Below are positions 10,965 through 19,580 of a stretch of 64,000 nt of DNA, piece by piece. Made by a program: the position numbers and the translations under genes. Each line of letters opens with the position of its first letter. The stretch's first letter is position 1. Source of the DNA: Streptomyces sp. RFCAC02 (lineage in GTDB: Bacteria; Actinomycetota; Actinomycetes; Streptomycetales; Streptomycetaceae); NCBI RefSeq assembly GCF_004193175.1, contig NZ_SAUH01000001.1, forward strand, positions 4,869,501-4,933,500. The letters run 5' to 3'. A model generated the notes under the pieces. The model had not been told where the DNA came from, did no database searches, and saw nothing but the letters and a program-made list of their open reading frames with translations.

Positions 10965-11024
10965 GACGGGACTCCCTCGTCGTCGGGGAACGGACGGTCG
11001 GCGCACGGGCCGCGCCCGCGGCCG

Positions 11025-12050
11025 TCAGGACTTGGCCGAGCGGTAGTACTCGCGGGCGCCGTCGTGCAGCTCCAGCGGCTGGGTGTAGATCGCGGTCCGG
11101 AGATCGACACGCTGCGCGGCGTGGACCTCGAGCCCTATGCGGTCGCGCCCGTTGATCACCGAGCGGGTCATCTGCTCGACCAGGGCGTCGTCCAGTGCCT
11201 CCGTGGTCACGAGCAGGTTCGCCACGGCGATCGTGTCCACGACCTCGCCGCCCGCGATCTCCGGGTAGGCGTCGGGCGGCAGCACCGCGGCGCGGTAGAA
11301 CGAGTTCTGCGGGCTGCGCTCGGCCAGCGCCTGCATCAGGTCGCCCAGCGGCACCAGCCGTATGTCGTAGTAGTCGGCCAGCCGCTGGATCGCCGACGTG
11401 GGCAGGCCGCCGGACCAGAAGAACGCGTCGATCCGCCCCGCCTCCAGCAGCCTCGGCATGGCGTCGATGCCCTCGCGGACCGGCTCGATGTCCGTCTCCA
11501 TGTCGAGACCGGCGGCCGCGAGCAGCTCACGCGCCGCGGGCTGCACACCCGACTCGTCCTGCCCGACGCCGACCCGCAGCCCGCGCAGATCGGTGATCGT
11601 CTGCACGCCGGAGGCGGCGGGCACGACGAGCTGGATGTAGTCGTCGTACAGGCGCGCGCAGGCCCGCAGCCGCTCAGCACCCTCGCCGCCCGCCGCGATG
11701 TACGCCGCGATCGCGTCGGCGGTGGCGATGGCGAAGTCCGTCTCGCCCTCGACGAGGCGTTTGATGTTCTCCACCGACCCGGCGCTCTGCCGCACCGTGA
11801 GGTCCATGCCGGCCGCGTCCCGGTCGAGCTGCTCCTTCAGCAACTGCCCGTACCGCGCGTACACGCCGCTCGGGACGCCGGTGCTCAGCCGCACCCGCTC
11901 GGGCGGGCCGCCGTCCCCGCCGAGCAGCGGGCGCCCCACCAGCCACGCCGCGAGCGCCAGCACCACCAGGACCCCGATCAGCGCGGGCGCCCGTCGCCGG
12001 CGGAGGAACGGGGGGAGCCGCAGGCCGTGTTCGAGGGAGCTGGGAGCCAC
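11025..12050 (-). CDS. TAXI-family TRAP-type solute-binding protein
   Basis: 341 aa protein of the TAXI (TRAP-associated extracytoplasmic immunogenic) binding-protein family. Seen: an N-terminal hydrophobic segment ([19 protein letters not shown], about residues 22-40) with no lipobox, so it is probably membrane-anchored; then [19 protein letters not shown], the family's first strand and pocket; [21 protein letters not shown]; and [22 protein letters not shown]. No TRAP membrane subunits (DctQ/DctM) are encoded nearby, so it is an orphan. It follows the mannosidase on the same strand, but the arrangement does not prove a link. Ligand unknown (glutamate or other carboxylates in some relatives). 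Confidence 0.8.
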   Translation of the reverse strand: MAPSSLEHGLRLPPFLRRRRAPALIGVLVVLALAAWLVGRPLLGGDGGPPERVRLSTGVPSGVYARYGQLLKEQLDRDAAGMDLTVRQSAGSVENIKRLVEGETDFAIATADAIAAYIAAGGEGAERLRACARLYDDYIQLVVPAASGVQTITDLRGLRVGVGQDESGVQPAARELLAAAGLDMETDIEPVREGIDAMPRLLEAGRIDAFFWSGGLPTSAIQRLADYYDIRLVPLGDLMQALAERSPQNSFYRAAVLPPDAYPEIAGGEVVDTIAVANLLVTTEALDDALVEQMTRSVINGRDRIGLEVHAAQRVDLRTAIYTQPLELHDGAREYYRSAKS

Positions 12051-12128
12051 CCGAGCACGCTACCAGCGGAACGTAGACTTGGGGACTGCCACTTTTCCGC
12101 CCCGCACCCACAGGGATCGAGTTCTCGC

Positions 12129-13619
12129 ATGCCGGAAGCCACGCGCACGTATGAGGTCAGGACGTTCGGCTGCCAGATGAACGTCCACGACTCCGAGCGG
12201 ATGGCGGGGCTGCTGGAGGAGGCCGGCTACGTCCCGGCGGCCCCCGGCGCGGACGACGCCGACATCGTCGTGTTCAACACCTGCGCCGTCCGCGAGAACG
12301 CCGACAACCGCCTGTACGGCAACCTCGGCCAGCTCGCCCCCAGGAAGGCCGCGCGCCCCGGCATGCAGATCGCGGTCGGCGGCTGCCTCGCCCAGAAGGA
12401 CCGCGACACCATCGTCCGCCGCGCCCCCTGGGTCGACGTCGTCTTCGGCACGCACAACGTCGGCAGCCTCCCCGTCCTCCTGGAACGCGCCCGCGTCCAG
12501 CGCGAGGCGCAGGTCGAGATCGCCGAGTCGCTGGAGGCGTTCCCCTCCACCCTGCCCACGCGCCGCGAGAGCGCGTACGCCGCCTGGGTCGCGATCTCCG
12601 TCGGCTGCAACAACACCTGCACCTTCTGCATCGTCCCCGCCCTGCGCGGCAAGGAGAAGGACCGCCGCCCCGGGGACATCCTGGCCGAGATCGAGACCCT
12701 GGTCGCCGAGGGCGTCAGCGAGATCACCCTCCTCGGCCAGAACGTCAACGCCTACGGCTCCGACATCGGCGACCGCAAGGCGTTCTCCAAGCTGCTGCGC
12801 GCCTGCGGCGGCGTCGACGGCCTGGAGCGCGTGCGCTTCACCTCCCCCCACCCGCGCGACTTCACCGACGACGTCATCGAGGCCATGGCGGAGACGCCGA
12901 ACGTGATGCCGCAGCTCCACATGCCGCTGCAGTCCGGCTCGTCCCGGGTGCTGCGGGCCATGCGCCGCTCGTACCGGCAGGAGCGCTACCTCGGCATCAT
13001 CGACAGCGTCCGCGCCGCCATCCCCGACGCGGCCATCAGCACCGACATCATCGTCGGCTTCCCCGGCGAGACCGAGGAGGACTTCCAGGAGACGCTGCAC
13101 GTCGTCCGGGAGGCCAGGTTCGCGCAGGCCTTCACCTTCCAGTACTCCAAGCGCCCCGGGACGCCCGCAGCCGACATGGAGGGACAGGTGCCGAAGGAGG
13201 TCGTCCAGGAGCGGTACGAGCGCCTCGTCGCGCTGCAGGAGGAGATCTCCTGGGCGGAGAACCGCAAGCAGCTCGGCCGCACCGTCGAGGTCCTCGTGGC
13301 CGAGGGCGAGGGCCGCAAGGACGACGCCACCCGCCGCCTCTCCGGCCGCGCCCCCGACAACCGGCTCGTCCACTTCGACCGGCCGGCCGAGCCGGTGCGC
13401 CCCGGCGACATGGTGACCGTCGCGATCTCGTACGCCGCCCCGCACCACCTCCTCGCCGAGGGACCGGTCCTGGCCGTCCGGCGCACCCGCGCGGGCGACG
13501 CCTGGGAGGCCAGGACGGCCGCCCCCGCCGCCGCCGGCAAGGGCGTCATGCTCGGCCTGCCGACCATCGGCGTCCCCGCGCCGCAGCCCGGCGCGGCCGA
13601 CGGGTGCGGCGTCCACTGA
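12129..13619 (+). CDS. miaB: tRNA-2-methylthio-N6-dimethylallyladenosine synthase MiaB
   Basis: 496 aa radical-SAM methylthiotransferase that converts i6A37 to ms2i6A37 in tRNAs reading UNN codons. Seen: N-terminal UPF0004 domain with cluster cysteines in [26 protein letters not shown] and VGGCLAQKD; radical-SAM motif [11 protein letters not shown]; and a C-terminal TRAM domain ([17 protein letters not shown]). Start ATG 12129 begins [14 protein letters not shown]; the reading frame stays open far upstream over the mannosidase but only as an antisense shadow. The next-but-one gene, miaA, makes its substrate. The last 30 residues are an Ala/Pro/Gly tail. Confidence 0.95.
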   Translation: MPEATRTYEVRTFGCQMNVHDSERMAGLLEEAGYVPAAPGADDADIVVFNTCAVRENADNRLYGNLGQLAPRKAARPGMQIAVGGCLAQKDRDTIVRRAPWVDVVFGTHNVGSLPVLLERARVQREAQVEIAESLEAFPSTLPTRRESAYAAWVAISVGCNNTCTFCIVPALRGKEKDRRPGDILAEIETLVAEGVSEITLLGQNVNAYGSDIGDRKAFSKLLRACGGVDGLERVRFTSPHPRDFTDDVIEAMAETPNVMPQLHMPLQSGSSRVLRAMRRSYRQERYLGIIDSVRAAIPDAAISTDIIVGFPGETEEDFQETLHVVREARFAQAFTFQYSKRPGTPAADMEGQVPKEVVQERYERLVALQEEISWAENRKQLGRTVEVLVAEGEGRKDDATRRLSGRAPDNRLVHFDRPAEPVRPGDMVTVAISYAAPHHLLAEGPVLAVRRTRAGDAWEARTAAPAAAGKGVMLGLPTIGVPAPQPGAADGCGVH

Positions 13620-13673
13620 CCCGGCCGCAGGGCGCCGCGGTGCGGCGGTGATCACGCGGAGTAGGCTTCCCGC

Positions 13674-14387
13674 ATGCTTGTCGCCGCCGCCGTCTGCCCC
13701 TGTCCGCCGCTGCTCGTGCCCGAGGTCGCGGCCGGCGCGGCCCACGAGCTGGACGCCGCACGGGCGGCCTGCTCGGACGCGCTCGCCGTCGTCGCCGCGG
13801 CCGGGCCCGACCGACTGGCGGTCGTCGGCCCCACCGACGGAGCCGGCCACGGACCGTACCCCGCGGGCAGCCCGGGCTCGCTGCGCGGCTTCGGCGTGGA
13901 CGTCGCGGTGACCCTCGGCGCCCCCGACGGCTCCGCTCCCGGCCGCGAGCTGCCGCCCTCCCTCACCGTCGGCGCCTGGCTGCTCGACCGGGCGGGCCTG
14001 GCGGACCGCCCCGTGACCGGCCTCGGCGTCGACACGGCCCTGCCGCAGGACCGCTGCGCCGACGCGGGCCGCCGCCTCGCCGCCGCCGGCGAGCGCGTCG
14101 CCCTCCTGGTCCTCGGCGACGGCAGCGCCTGCCGCACGGACAAGGCGCCCGGCGCGTTCGACGAGCGCGCCGCCGCGTTCGACGCCGACGCGGCACGTGC
14201 CCTCGGCGCGGCCGACACCGTCGCGCTCGCCGCCGTGGACGCCGGGCTGGCCGGCGCCGTACGGGCCGCCGGCCGTGCGCCCTGGCAGGTCCTCGCGGGC
14301 GCCGCCGCCGGAGCCGGCCTCGCCGGCCGCCTGCTGTACGACGAGGCGCCCTACGGCGTCGGATATCTCGTCGCCTCCTGGTCCTGA
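13674..14387 (+). CDS. Class III extradiol dioxygenase-like (LigB fold) protein
   Basis: 237 aa protein conserved in actinobacteria between miaB and miaA. It resembles the B subunit-like domain of class III extradiol ring-cleavage dioxygenases (LigB/MEMO fold). Seen: MLVAAAVCPCPPLLVPEVAAG at the N-terminus, a conserved VVGPTDG stretch and LLVLGDGSACRTDKAPG. The usual iron-ligand histidines are not evident, so catalysis of ring opening is doubtful. No substrate is known. It sits 54 bases after miaB and 36 bases before miaA, so cotranscription is likely. Confidence 0.75.
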   Translation: MLVAAAVCPCPPLLVPEVAAGAAHELDAARAACSDALAVVAAAGPDRLAVVGPTDGAGHGPYPAGSPGSLRGFGVDVAVTLGAPDGSAPGRELPPSLTVGAWLLDRAGLADRPVTGLGVDTALPQDRCADAGRRLAAAGERVALLVLGDGSACRTDKAPGAFDERAAAFDADAARALGAADTVALAAVDAGLAGAVRAAGRAPWQVLAGAAAGAGLAGRLLYDEAPYGVGYLVASWS

Positions 14388-14423
14388 CACCCCGCCCGGC
14401 GGCCGGTCTGCGACACTTCCCGG

Positions 14424-15386
14424 GTGAACACCGCAGCACCCCCACCGCGAGACGGCGCGCCGCAGGTCATCGCCGTCGTCGGCCCCACCGCCGCCGGCAA
14501 GTCCGACCTCGGGGTGGCGCTCGCCCGGCGGCTCGGCGGTGAGGTGGTCAACGCCGACTCGATGCAGCTCTACCGGGGCATGGACATCGGCACCGCCAAG
14601 CTCGGCCCGGACGAGCGCGACGGCGTCCCCCACCACCTGCTCGACGTCTGGGACGTCACCGTCCCCGCGAGCGTCGCCGCCTACCAGCGGCTCGCGCGCG
14701 CGTGCATCGACCGGCTCGTCGCCGCCGGCCGCACCCCGGTGCTCGTCGGCGGCTCCGGTCTGTACGTGCGCGGCGCGCTGGACGCCTTCCACTTCCCCGG
14801 CACCGACCCCGCCGTCCGCGCCCGCCTGGAGGAGGAGCTGGAGCAGCGCGGCAGCGGCGCCCTGCACGCCCGGCTCGCGGAGGCCGACCCGGCGGCGGCG
14901 CAGGCGATCCTGCCGAGCAACGGGCGCCGCGTCGTCCGCGCCCTGGAGGTCATCGAGATCACCGGGCGCCCGTTCACCGCCCAGCTCCCGGGTCCCGACG
15001 AGGAGCGGGGCGTCTACCGCGCCCTGCAGATCGGGCTCACCGTCGAGCGGCCCGAACTCGACGCCAGGATCGCCGCGCGCGTCGACCGCATGTGGGACGC
15101 CGGGCTGGTCGACGAGGTGCGCGCCCTGGAGCGCACCGGACTGCGCGAGGGCCGTACGGCCTCCCGTGCCCTCGGTTACCAGCAGGTGCTCGCCGCTCTC
15201 GCGGGGGAATGCACCGAGGAGGAGGCGCGCGAGGAGACCGTCCGCGCCACCCGGCGCTTCGCGCGCCGGCAGGAGAGCTGGTTCCGGCGCGACCCGCGCG
15301 TGCGCTGGCTGAGCGGGGCGCGTGAAGGGCGCGAGGGGCTTGTGGAACGGGCCTGGACGCTGGTCGAACGGGCGGTCACATCCTGA
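14424..15386 (+). CDS. miaA: tRNA dimethylallyltransferase MiaA
   Basis: 320 aa enzyme that transfers the dimethylallyl group from DMAPP to A37 of tRNAs (i6A), the substrate of MiaB. Seen: P-loop VVGPTAAGKSDLG (about residues 18-30), NADSMQLYRGMDIGTAK, the tRNA-contacting VGGSGLYVRGALD, and the C-terminal basic region RATRRFARRQESWFRRD. GTG start at 14424. Length is normal for the family. It completes the miaB - dioxygenase-like - miaA group. Confidence 0.95.
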   Translation: MNTAAPPPRDGAPQVIAVVGPTAAGKSDLGVALARRLGGEVVNADSMQLYRGMDIGTAKLGPDERDGVPHHLLDVWDVTVPASVAAYQRLARACIDRLVAAGRTPVLVGGSGLYVRGALDAFHFPGTDPAVRARLEEELEQRGSGALHARLAEADPAAAQAILPSNGRRVVRALEVIEITGRPFTAQLPGPDEERGVYRALQIGLTVERPELDARIAARVDRMWDAGLVDEVRALERTGLREGRTASRALGYQQVLAALAGECTEEEAREETVRATRRFARRQESWFRRDPRVRWLSGAREGREGLVERAWTLVERAVTS

Positions 15387-15488
15387 TCACGTGATGGCAT
15401 CGGGACGCTCCAGCAGCCCGGTCGGGCGGGGTCACCGTGCCATCATCGACCAAGGTTCTGACAGCGTGACCGTTGAGTAGGAGGGCGC

Positions 15489-16043
15489 GTGGCGATGGAG
15501 GCCGGCCCTCGCGACACGACGGACGCGGCAGCGCCGGCACCGGTCGGCGGCATGCCGCCGCGGCCGGTGCTCCCGGCGATGCCGCCCCCCCTGCCCGACG
15601 ACCCGGAGGCCGACCTCGCCGAGCCGTTCGACGACCCGCCCCCGCCGCCCGCCCCCGCGGACGACGTGGCCGGCGCCGAGGGCGGAGCCGGCCCGGACGG
15701 CACCGACGTCTCCTACGCCGACCTGCGGCCGCCCCGCAGGCTGCGGCTCGTCCTGTTCGCCCCCATCGTGCTGCTGAGCCTGCTCGGCTCGCTCATGTTC
15801 GCGTTCCCCCTGGCGTTCGCCTTCGACGACGCGGGCGCCGTCGTCGCCATGCTCGGTCTCCTGATCGGCTGCAGCGCGGCGGGCTGGGGCATGATGGCCG
15901 CCCGCAGGGCCGGGTTCACCTGGCCCGGCCTGCCCGCGCGCGGATCGGGGCGCCGGGCGGACTGGCGGCTGCTCGCCCTGTACGGCGCGGGCCTCGGCGT
16001 GTTCGCCGTCCTCGCCGTGCTGCGGGTCGCCGGGCTGCGCTGA
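15489..16043 (+). CDS. Small membrane protein with proline-rich N-terminus
   Basis: 184 aa protein of unknown function. Residues 1-75 are hydrophilic and very rich in Pro, Ala and Asp; residues 83-182 hold three predicted membrane spans (around LVLFAPIVLLSLLGSLMF, VVAMLGLLIGCSAAGW and LYGAGLGVFAVLAVLRV). GTG 15489 is preceded by AGGAGG at good spacing; an ATG two codons later is an alternative. It lies between miaA and dapF on the same strand, a position where Streptomyces genomes carry a similar hypothetical protein. No catalytic motif is visible. Confidence 0.75.
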   Translation: MAMEAGPRDTTDAAAPAPVGGMPPRPVLPAMPPPLPDDPEADLAEPFDDPPPPPAPADDVAGAEGGAGPDGTDVSYADLRPPRRLRLVLFAPIVLLSLLGSLMFAFPLAFAFDDAGAVVAMLGLLIGCSAAGWGMMAARRAGFTWPGLPARGSGRRADWRLLALYGAGLGVFAVLAVLRVAGLR

Positions 16044-16085
16044 CCGCGTCCGCCACCGCCCGCGCCACCCCGTTACGATCGACGC

Positions 16086-16985
16086 GTGAGCACCGCACCA
16101 GCGCAGCCCGTCACCTTCCTCAAGGGCCACGGCACCGAGAACGACTTCGTGATCATCCCCGATCCCGAGGGCCGGCTCGCGCTCGACGCCGCCACGGTCG
16201 CGCGGTTGTGCGACCGGCGCGCCGGCATCGGCGGCGACGGCCTGCTGCGCGTGGTGCGCTCGGCGGCCGACCCGGAGGCGCGCGGCATGGCCGACCGCGC
16301 CGAGTGGTTCATGGACTACCGCAACGCGGACGGCAGCATCGCCGAGATGTGCGGCAACGGCGTGCGCGTCTTCGCCCGCCACCTGCGCCGCGCCGGCCTG
16401 GTGAAGGGCGACGGGACGGCCGTCGCGACCCGCGCCGGCGTGAAGCGGGTGCGGTTCACCGGCCCGGAGGACGGCGGCACCGTCGAGGTGGACATGGGCA
16501 CGGCCGTGCTGCCGGCCGGCCCCGACCCCTCCGTCACGGTGACGGTCGACGGCCGCGAGTGGCCCGCGCGCCACGTCGACATGGGAAACCCGCACGCCGT
16601 CGCGTTCGTCGAGCGGCTGGCCGACGCCGGCCGTCTCCTGGACGCCCCGGCGGTCGGTCCCGCCACCGCGTACCCGCGCGGGACGAACGTCGAGTTCGTC
16701 GTCGACCGCGGCCCCCGGCACGTCGCGCTGCGGGTGCACGAGCGCGGCTCGGGGGAGACCCGCTCCTGCGGCACGGGCGCCTGCGCCGTCATGGTCGCCG
16801 CGGCCCGCCGGGACGGCCTGGACCCGGTGCGCGACGGCCGGCCCGTCACGTACACCGTGGACGTCCCGGGCGGCACCCTGCGCGTCACCGAGACCGAGGA
16901 CGGCACGGTCCTGCTCGCCGGCCCGGCCGTGATCGTGGCCGAGGGCGTCATCGACCCCGCGCTGCTCGCGCCCCCGTCCGCCTGA
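16086..16985 (+). CDS. dapF: Diaminopimelate epimerase DapF
   Basis: 299 aa PLP-independent epimerase that converts LL- to meso-diaminopimelate for lysine and peptidoglycan. (Streptomyces walls contain LL-DAP, so here it mainly serves lysine synthesis.) Seen: substrate-binding KGHGTENDFV, the catalytic cysteine C89 in EMCGNGVRVFARHL, and the second catalytic cysteine C228 in GSGETRSCGTGACAVM. Both halves of the pseudo-symmetric fold are complete. GTG start at 16086. Confidence 0.96.
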   Translation: MSTAPAQPVTFLKGHGTENDFVIIPDPEGRLALDAATVARLCDRRAGIGGDGLLRVVRSAADPEARGMADRAEWFMDYRNADGSIAEMCGNGVRVFARHLRRAGLVKGDGTAVATRAGVKRVRFTGPEDGGTVEVDMGTAVLPAGPDPSVTVTVDGREWPARHVDMGNPHAVAFVERLADAGRLLDAPAVGPATAYPRGTNVEFVVDRGPRHVALRVHERGSGETRSCGTGACAVMVAAARRDGLDPVRDGRPVTYTVDVPGGTLRVTETEDGTVLLAGPAVIVAEGVIDPALLAPPSA

Positions 16986-17194
16986 CCGTCCGGGACGACG
17001 CCGCGTGACACGCGTCTTTCGGTCATGTTTCCCGGACATTCGTCACTCGGGCGGGTGATCCGGGACGGCCGGTGTCCGGGCCGGCCGCGCGGCTCGGTAG
17101 CATCAAGCACCGGCGCCGCAGCGGGATCACGGGTCACGGGGATCACGGAGGACGAGCCGCGGTCCGGTCACTCGACCGCGGAGGTGCCCATCCC

Positions 17195-19357
17195 ATGAGC
17201 GCAGAGGCCACCACGACCGGCGGGATGTCCAGCGGCGCCGCCCGCGCCGCCCGGGGGAGCCGCAGGGAGACACTGAGGGACGTCCTGCGGCTGCGCCGCC
17301 TCGGCCGCGCCGCCGTCTTCGGCACCGCCGACCGGCAGCACCGCCTCCCCGACGCCCTGGAGCACGTCGCCCAGGCCCACCGGCGCCACCATCCCGGCGC
17401 CGACCTGGCGCTCCTGTCGCGCGCCTACCTGCTCGCCGAGTCGGCCCACCGCGGCCAGTACCGCAAGAGCGGCGAGCCGTACATCACGCACCCGCTCGCC
17501 GTCACCCTCATCCTCGCCGAGCTGGGCGCCGAGACGATCACCCTGACCGCCTCCCTCCTGCACGACACCGTGGAGGACACCGAGGTCACGCTGCCGCAGG
17601 TCCGCGCCGCCTTCGGCGAGGAGGTCGCCCACCTCGTGGACGGCGTCACGAAGCTGGAGAAGGTCGACCACGGCGCCGCGGCCGAGCCCGAGACGTTCCG
17701 CAAGATGCTCGTCGCCACCGGCAGCGACGTCCGGGTCATGTCGATCAAGCTCGCCGACCGGCTGCACAACATGCGCACGCTCGGCGTCATGCGGCCCGAG
17801 AAGCAGGCGCGGATCGCCCGGGTCACCCGCGACGTGCTCATCCCGCTCGCGGAGCGGCTCGGCGTCCAGACGGTGAAGACCGAGCTGGAGGACCTCGTCT
17901 TCGCCGTCCTCCACCCCGAGGACCACGCGCGCGCCGAGCGGCTCGTGCGCGATCACGCGACCCGCCCCGAGCCGCTGGCCGGCGTCGCCGAGTCCGTACG
18001 GCAGGTGCTGCGCGACGCGGGGATCGCCGCCGAGGTCGTGATCAGGCCGAGGCATCTGTTCTCCGTGCACCGTGTGCGGCTGAAACGCGGTGAGCCCGGG
18101 CCGTACGACTTCGGCCGGCTGCTGATCCTCGTCGCGGAGGACGCCGACTGCTACGCGGTCCTGGGGGAGCTGCACACCTGTTTCACCCCGCTCGTCGCCG
18201 AGTTCAAGGACTTCGTCGCCGCCCCCAAGTTCAACCTGTACCAGTCGCTCCACACCGCCGTCGCCGACGCCTCGGGCCATGCCGCCGAGGTCCTCGTCCG
18301 CACCCACCGCATGCACCGGGTCGCCGAGGCCGGGGTCGTCGCCCTGGGCGATCCCCACCGGCCCGCCGAGCAGGACGCCGCCCCGGCGGGCGTGCCGGCC
18401 CCGGAGGACGGCGAGCGCGCCGACCCGACCCGCCCCGGCTGGCTGTCGCGGCTCCTGGAGTGGCAGCGCCAGGCCACCGACCCCGACACCTTCTGGACGG
18501 CGCTGCGCGAGGAGCTGGCCCGCGACCGCGAGATCACCGTCTTCGCCGAGTCCGCCGATCTGGGGCCGCTCCAGCTCCCGGCCGGCGCCACCTGTCTCGA
18601 CGCCGCCTACGCCCGGCACGGGGACGCCGCGCACGGCTGCGTCGGCGCCCGGGTGAACGGCAGGCTCACCGGCCTCGGCACGGTCCTCACCGACGGTGAC
18701 GCCGTACGGCTCCTGCTCGCGCCGGGCGGGAGCTCGGGTCCCTCGCCCGAGTGGCTCGGCCACGCGACCACCCCGGCCGCCCGCATCGCGATCCAGCGGT
18801 GGCTGACGGACCGGCCCGTCCCGCCCGGCGACCTCCCCGAGCCCGTGGACGGGCCGGAGCCGCCGCCCGCCCCGCAGGTCGGCGAGCCGGCGGAGGGACG
18901 GTCCGGGGAGCCGGCCGCCGAGGTCTCAGGCGCCCCCGGTGTCCCCGTGCGCCTCGCCCGCTGCTGCACGCCGGTCCCGCCCGACCGCGCGGTCGGCTTC
19001 CGGGTGCGCGGCGGCGCCGTCGCCGTCCACCGGGACGGCTGTCCCGAGGCCGGCCGCATGACCGGTGCCGGCCGGGCCGCCCTGGTCGTCACCTGGCGGT
19101 CCGGATCGGTCGGCTGCCGCGTCACCCTCCGTGCCGAGGCCCTGGGCCGCCCCGAGCTGCTCGCGGACCTCACCGAGACCATGGCGTCCCACGGCGCGGC
19201 CGTCCTGCAGGCGGAGGTCGAGCCGCCGCGCCAGCAGCGCGTCCGGCACACCTACACCCTGCGGCTCCCCGACGCCTCGGGGCTGCCCCGCCTCATGCGG
19301 GCGATGCGGAGCGTCCCCGGCGTGTACGACGTGTCGCGCGCCGCGCACGCCCGCTGA
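17195..19357 (+). CDS. rshA: RelA/SpoT-family (p)ppGpp enzyme RshA
   Basis: 720 aa cytoplasmic stringent-response protein, equivalent in position to rshA of S. coelicolor. Seen: an HD hydrolase domain (about residues 60-230) with SGEPYITHPLAV, the HDTVEDT motif and KLADRLHNMRTL, all intact; a synthetase-like domain (about 260-380) with FKDFVAAPKFNLYQSLHT; a TGS domain from about residue 445; a Cys-rich segment (RLARCCTPVPPDRAVGFRVR) and a C-terminal ACT domain. Some synthetase motifs are altered: RPRHLFSVHRV in place of GRPKHxYSIxxK, DFGRLLILV in place of DxxAxRVLV, and EVLVRTHRMH in place of EVQIRTxxMH, so it may act mainly as a (p)ppGpp hydrolase. ATG 17195 follows GGAGG. Confidence 0.9.
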   Translation: MSAEATTTGGMSSGAARAARGSRRETLRDVLRLRRLGRAAVFGTADRQHRLPDALEHVAQAHRRHHPGADLALLSRAYLLAESAHRGQYRKSGEPYITHPLAVTLILAELGAETITLTASLLHDTVEDTEVTLPQVRAAFGEEVAHLVDGVTKLEKVDHGAAAEPETFRKMLVATGSDVRVMSIKLADRLHNMRTLGVMRPEKQARIARVTRDVLIPLAERLGVQTVKTELEDLVFAVLHPEDHARAERLVRDHATRPEPLAGVAESVRQVLRDAGIAAEVVIRPRHLFSVHRVRLKRGEPGPYDFGRLLILVAEDADCYAVLGELHTCFTPLVAEFKDFVAAPKFNLYQSLHTAVADASGHAAEVLVRTHRMHRVAEAGVVALGDPHRPAEQDAAPAGVPAPEDGERADPTRPGWLSRLLEWQRQATDPDTFWTALREELARDREITVFAESADLGPLQLPAGATCLDAAYARHGDAAHGCVGARVNGRLTGLGTVLTDGDAVRLLLAPGGSSGPSPEWLGHATTPAARIAIQRWLTDRPVPPGDLPEPVDGPEPPPAPQVGEPAEGRSGEPAAEVSGAPGVPVRLARCCTPVPPDRAVGFRVRGGAVAVHRDGCPEAGRMTGAGRAALVVTWRSGSVGCRVTLRAEALGRPELLADLTETMASHGAAVLQAEVEPPRQQRVRHTYTLRLPDASGLPRLMRAMRSVPGVYDVSRAAHAR

Positions 19358-19488
19358 CGCGCCTTCCGCGGGGCACGGGGAGCGGCGCGTCCGTTAACGG
19401 GGTGACGGCGCGGTGGGGCCGTGCGAGCATGGTGGACGGTTTCCGCGATACCGACGGCGGGGACCCGGCACGGGACGGCGAGCGCGGC

Positions 19489-19506
19489 CCGCGGAATCTT
19501 CCGCGG
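19489..19506. promoter_or_regulatory. Dyad in the hflX leader
   Basis: CCGCGGAA at 19489-19496 is repeated inverted as TTCCGCGG at 19499-19506. It lies in the 223-base gap between rshA and hflX, about 75 bases before the hflX start. It could be an operator or a leader hairpin. The gap otherwise holds no gene that I can support. Confidence 0.4.
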
Positions 19507-19580
19507 CGCCCGGGCGTTGTCAAGGCAGCCGCACCGCCGGTGGAGGAACCCGCCGGCCGACTCCGACGCAAAGGATCGCA

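Noticed and set aside
8163..13619. An 1818-codon open frame on the plus strand
   Set aside because: It lies antisense to the mannosidase and TAXI genes and only becomes real at the miaB start (12129). High GC at third positions removes stops from the antisense frame.
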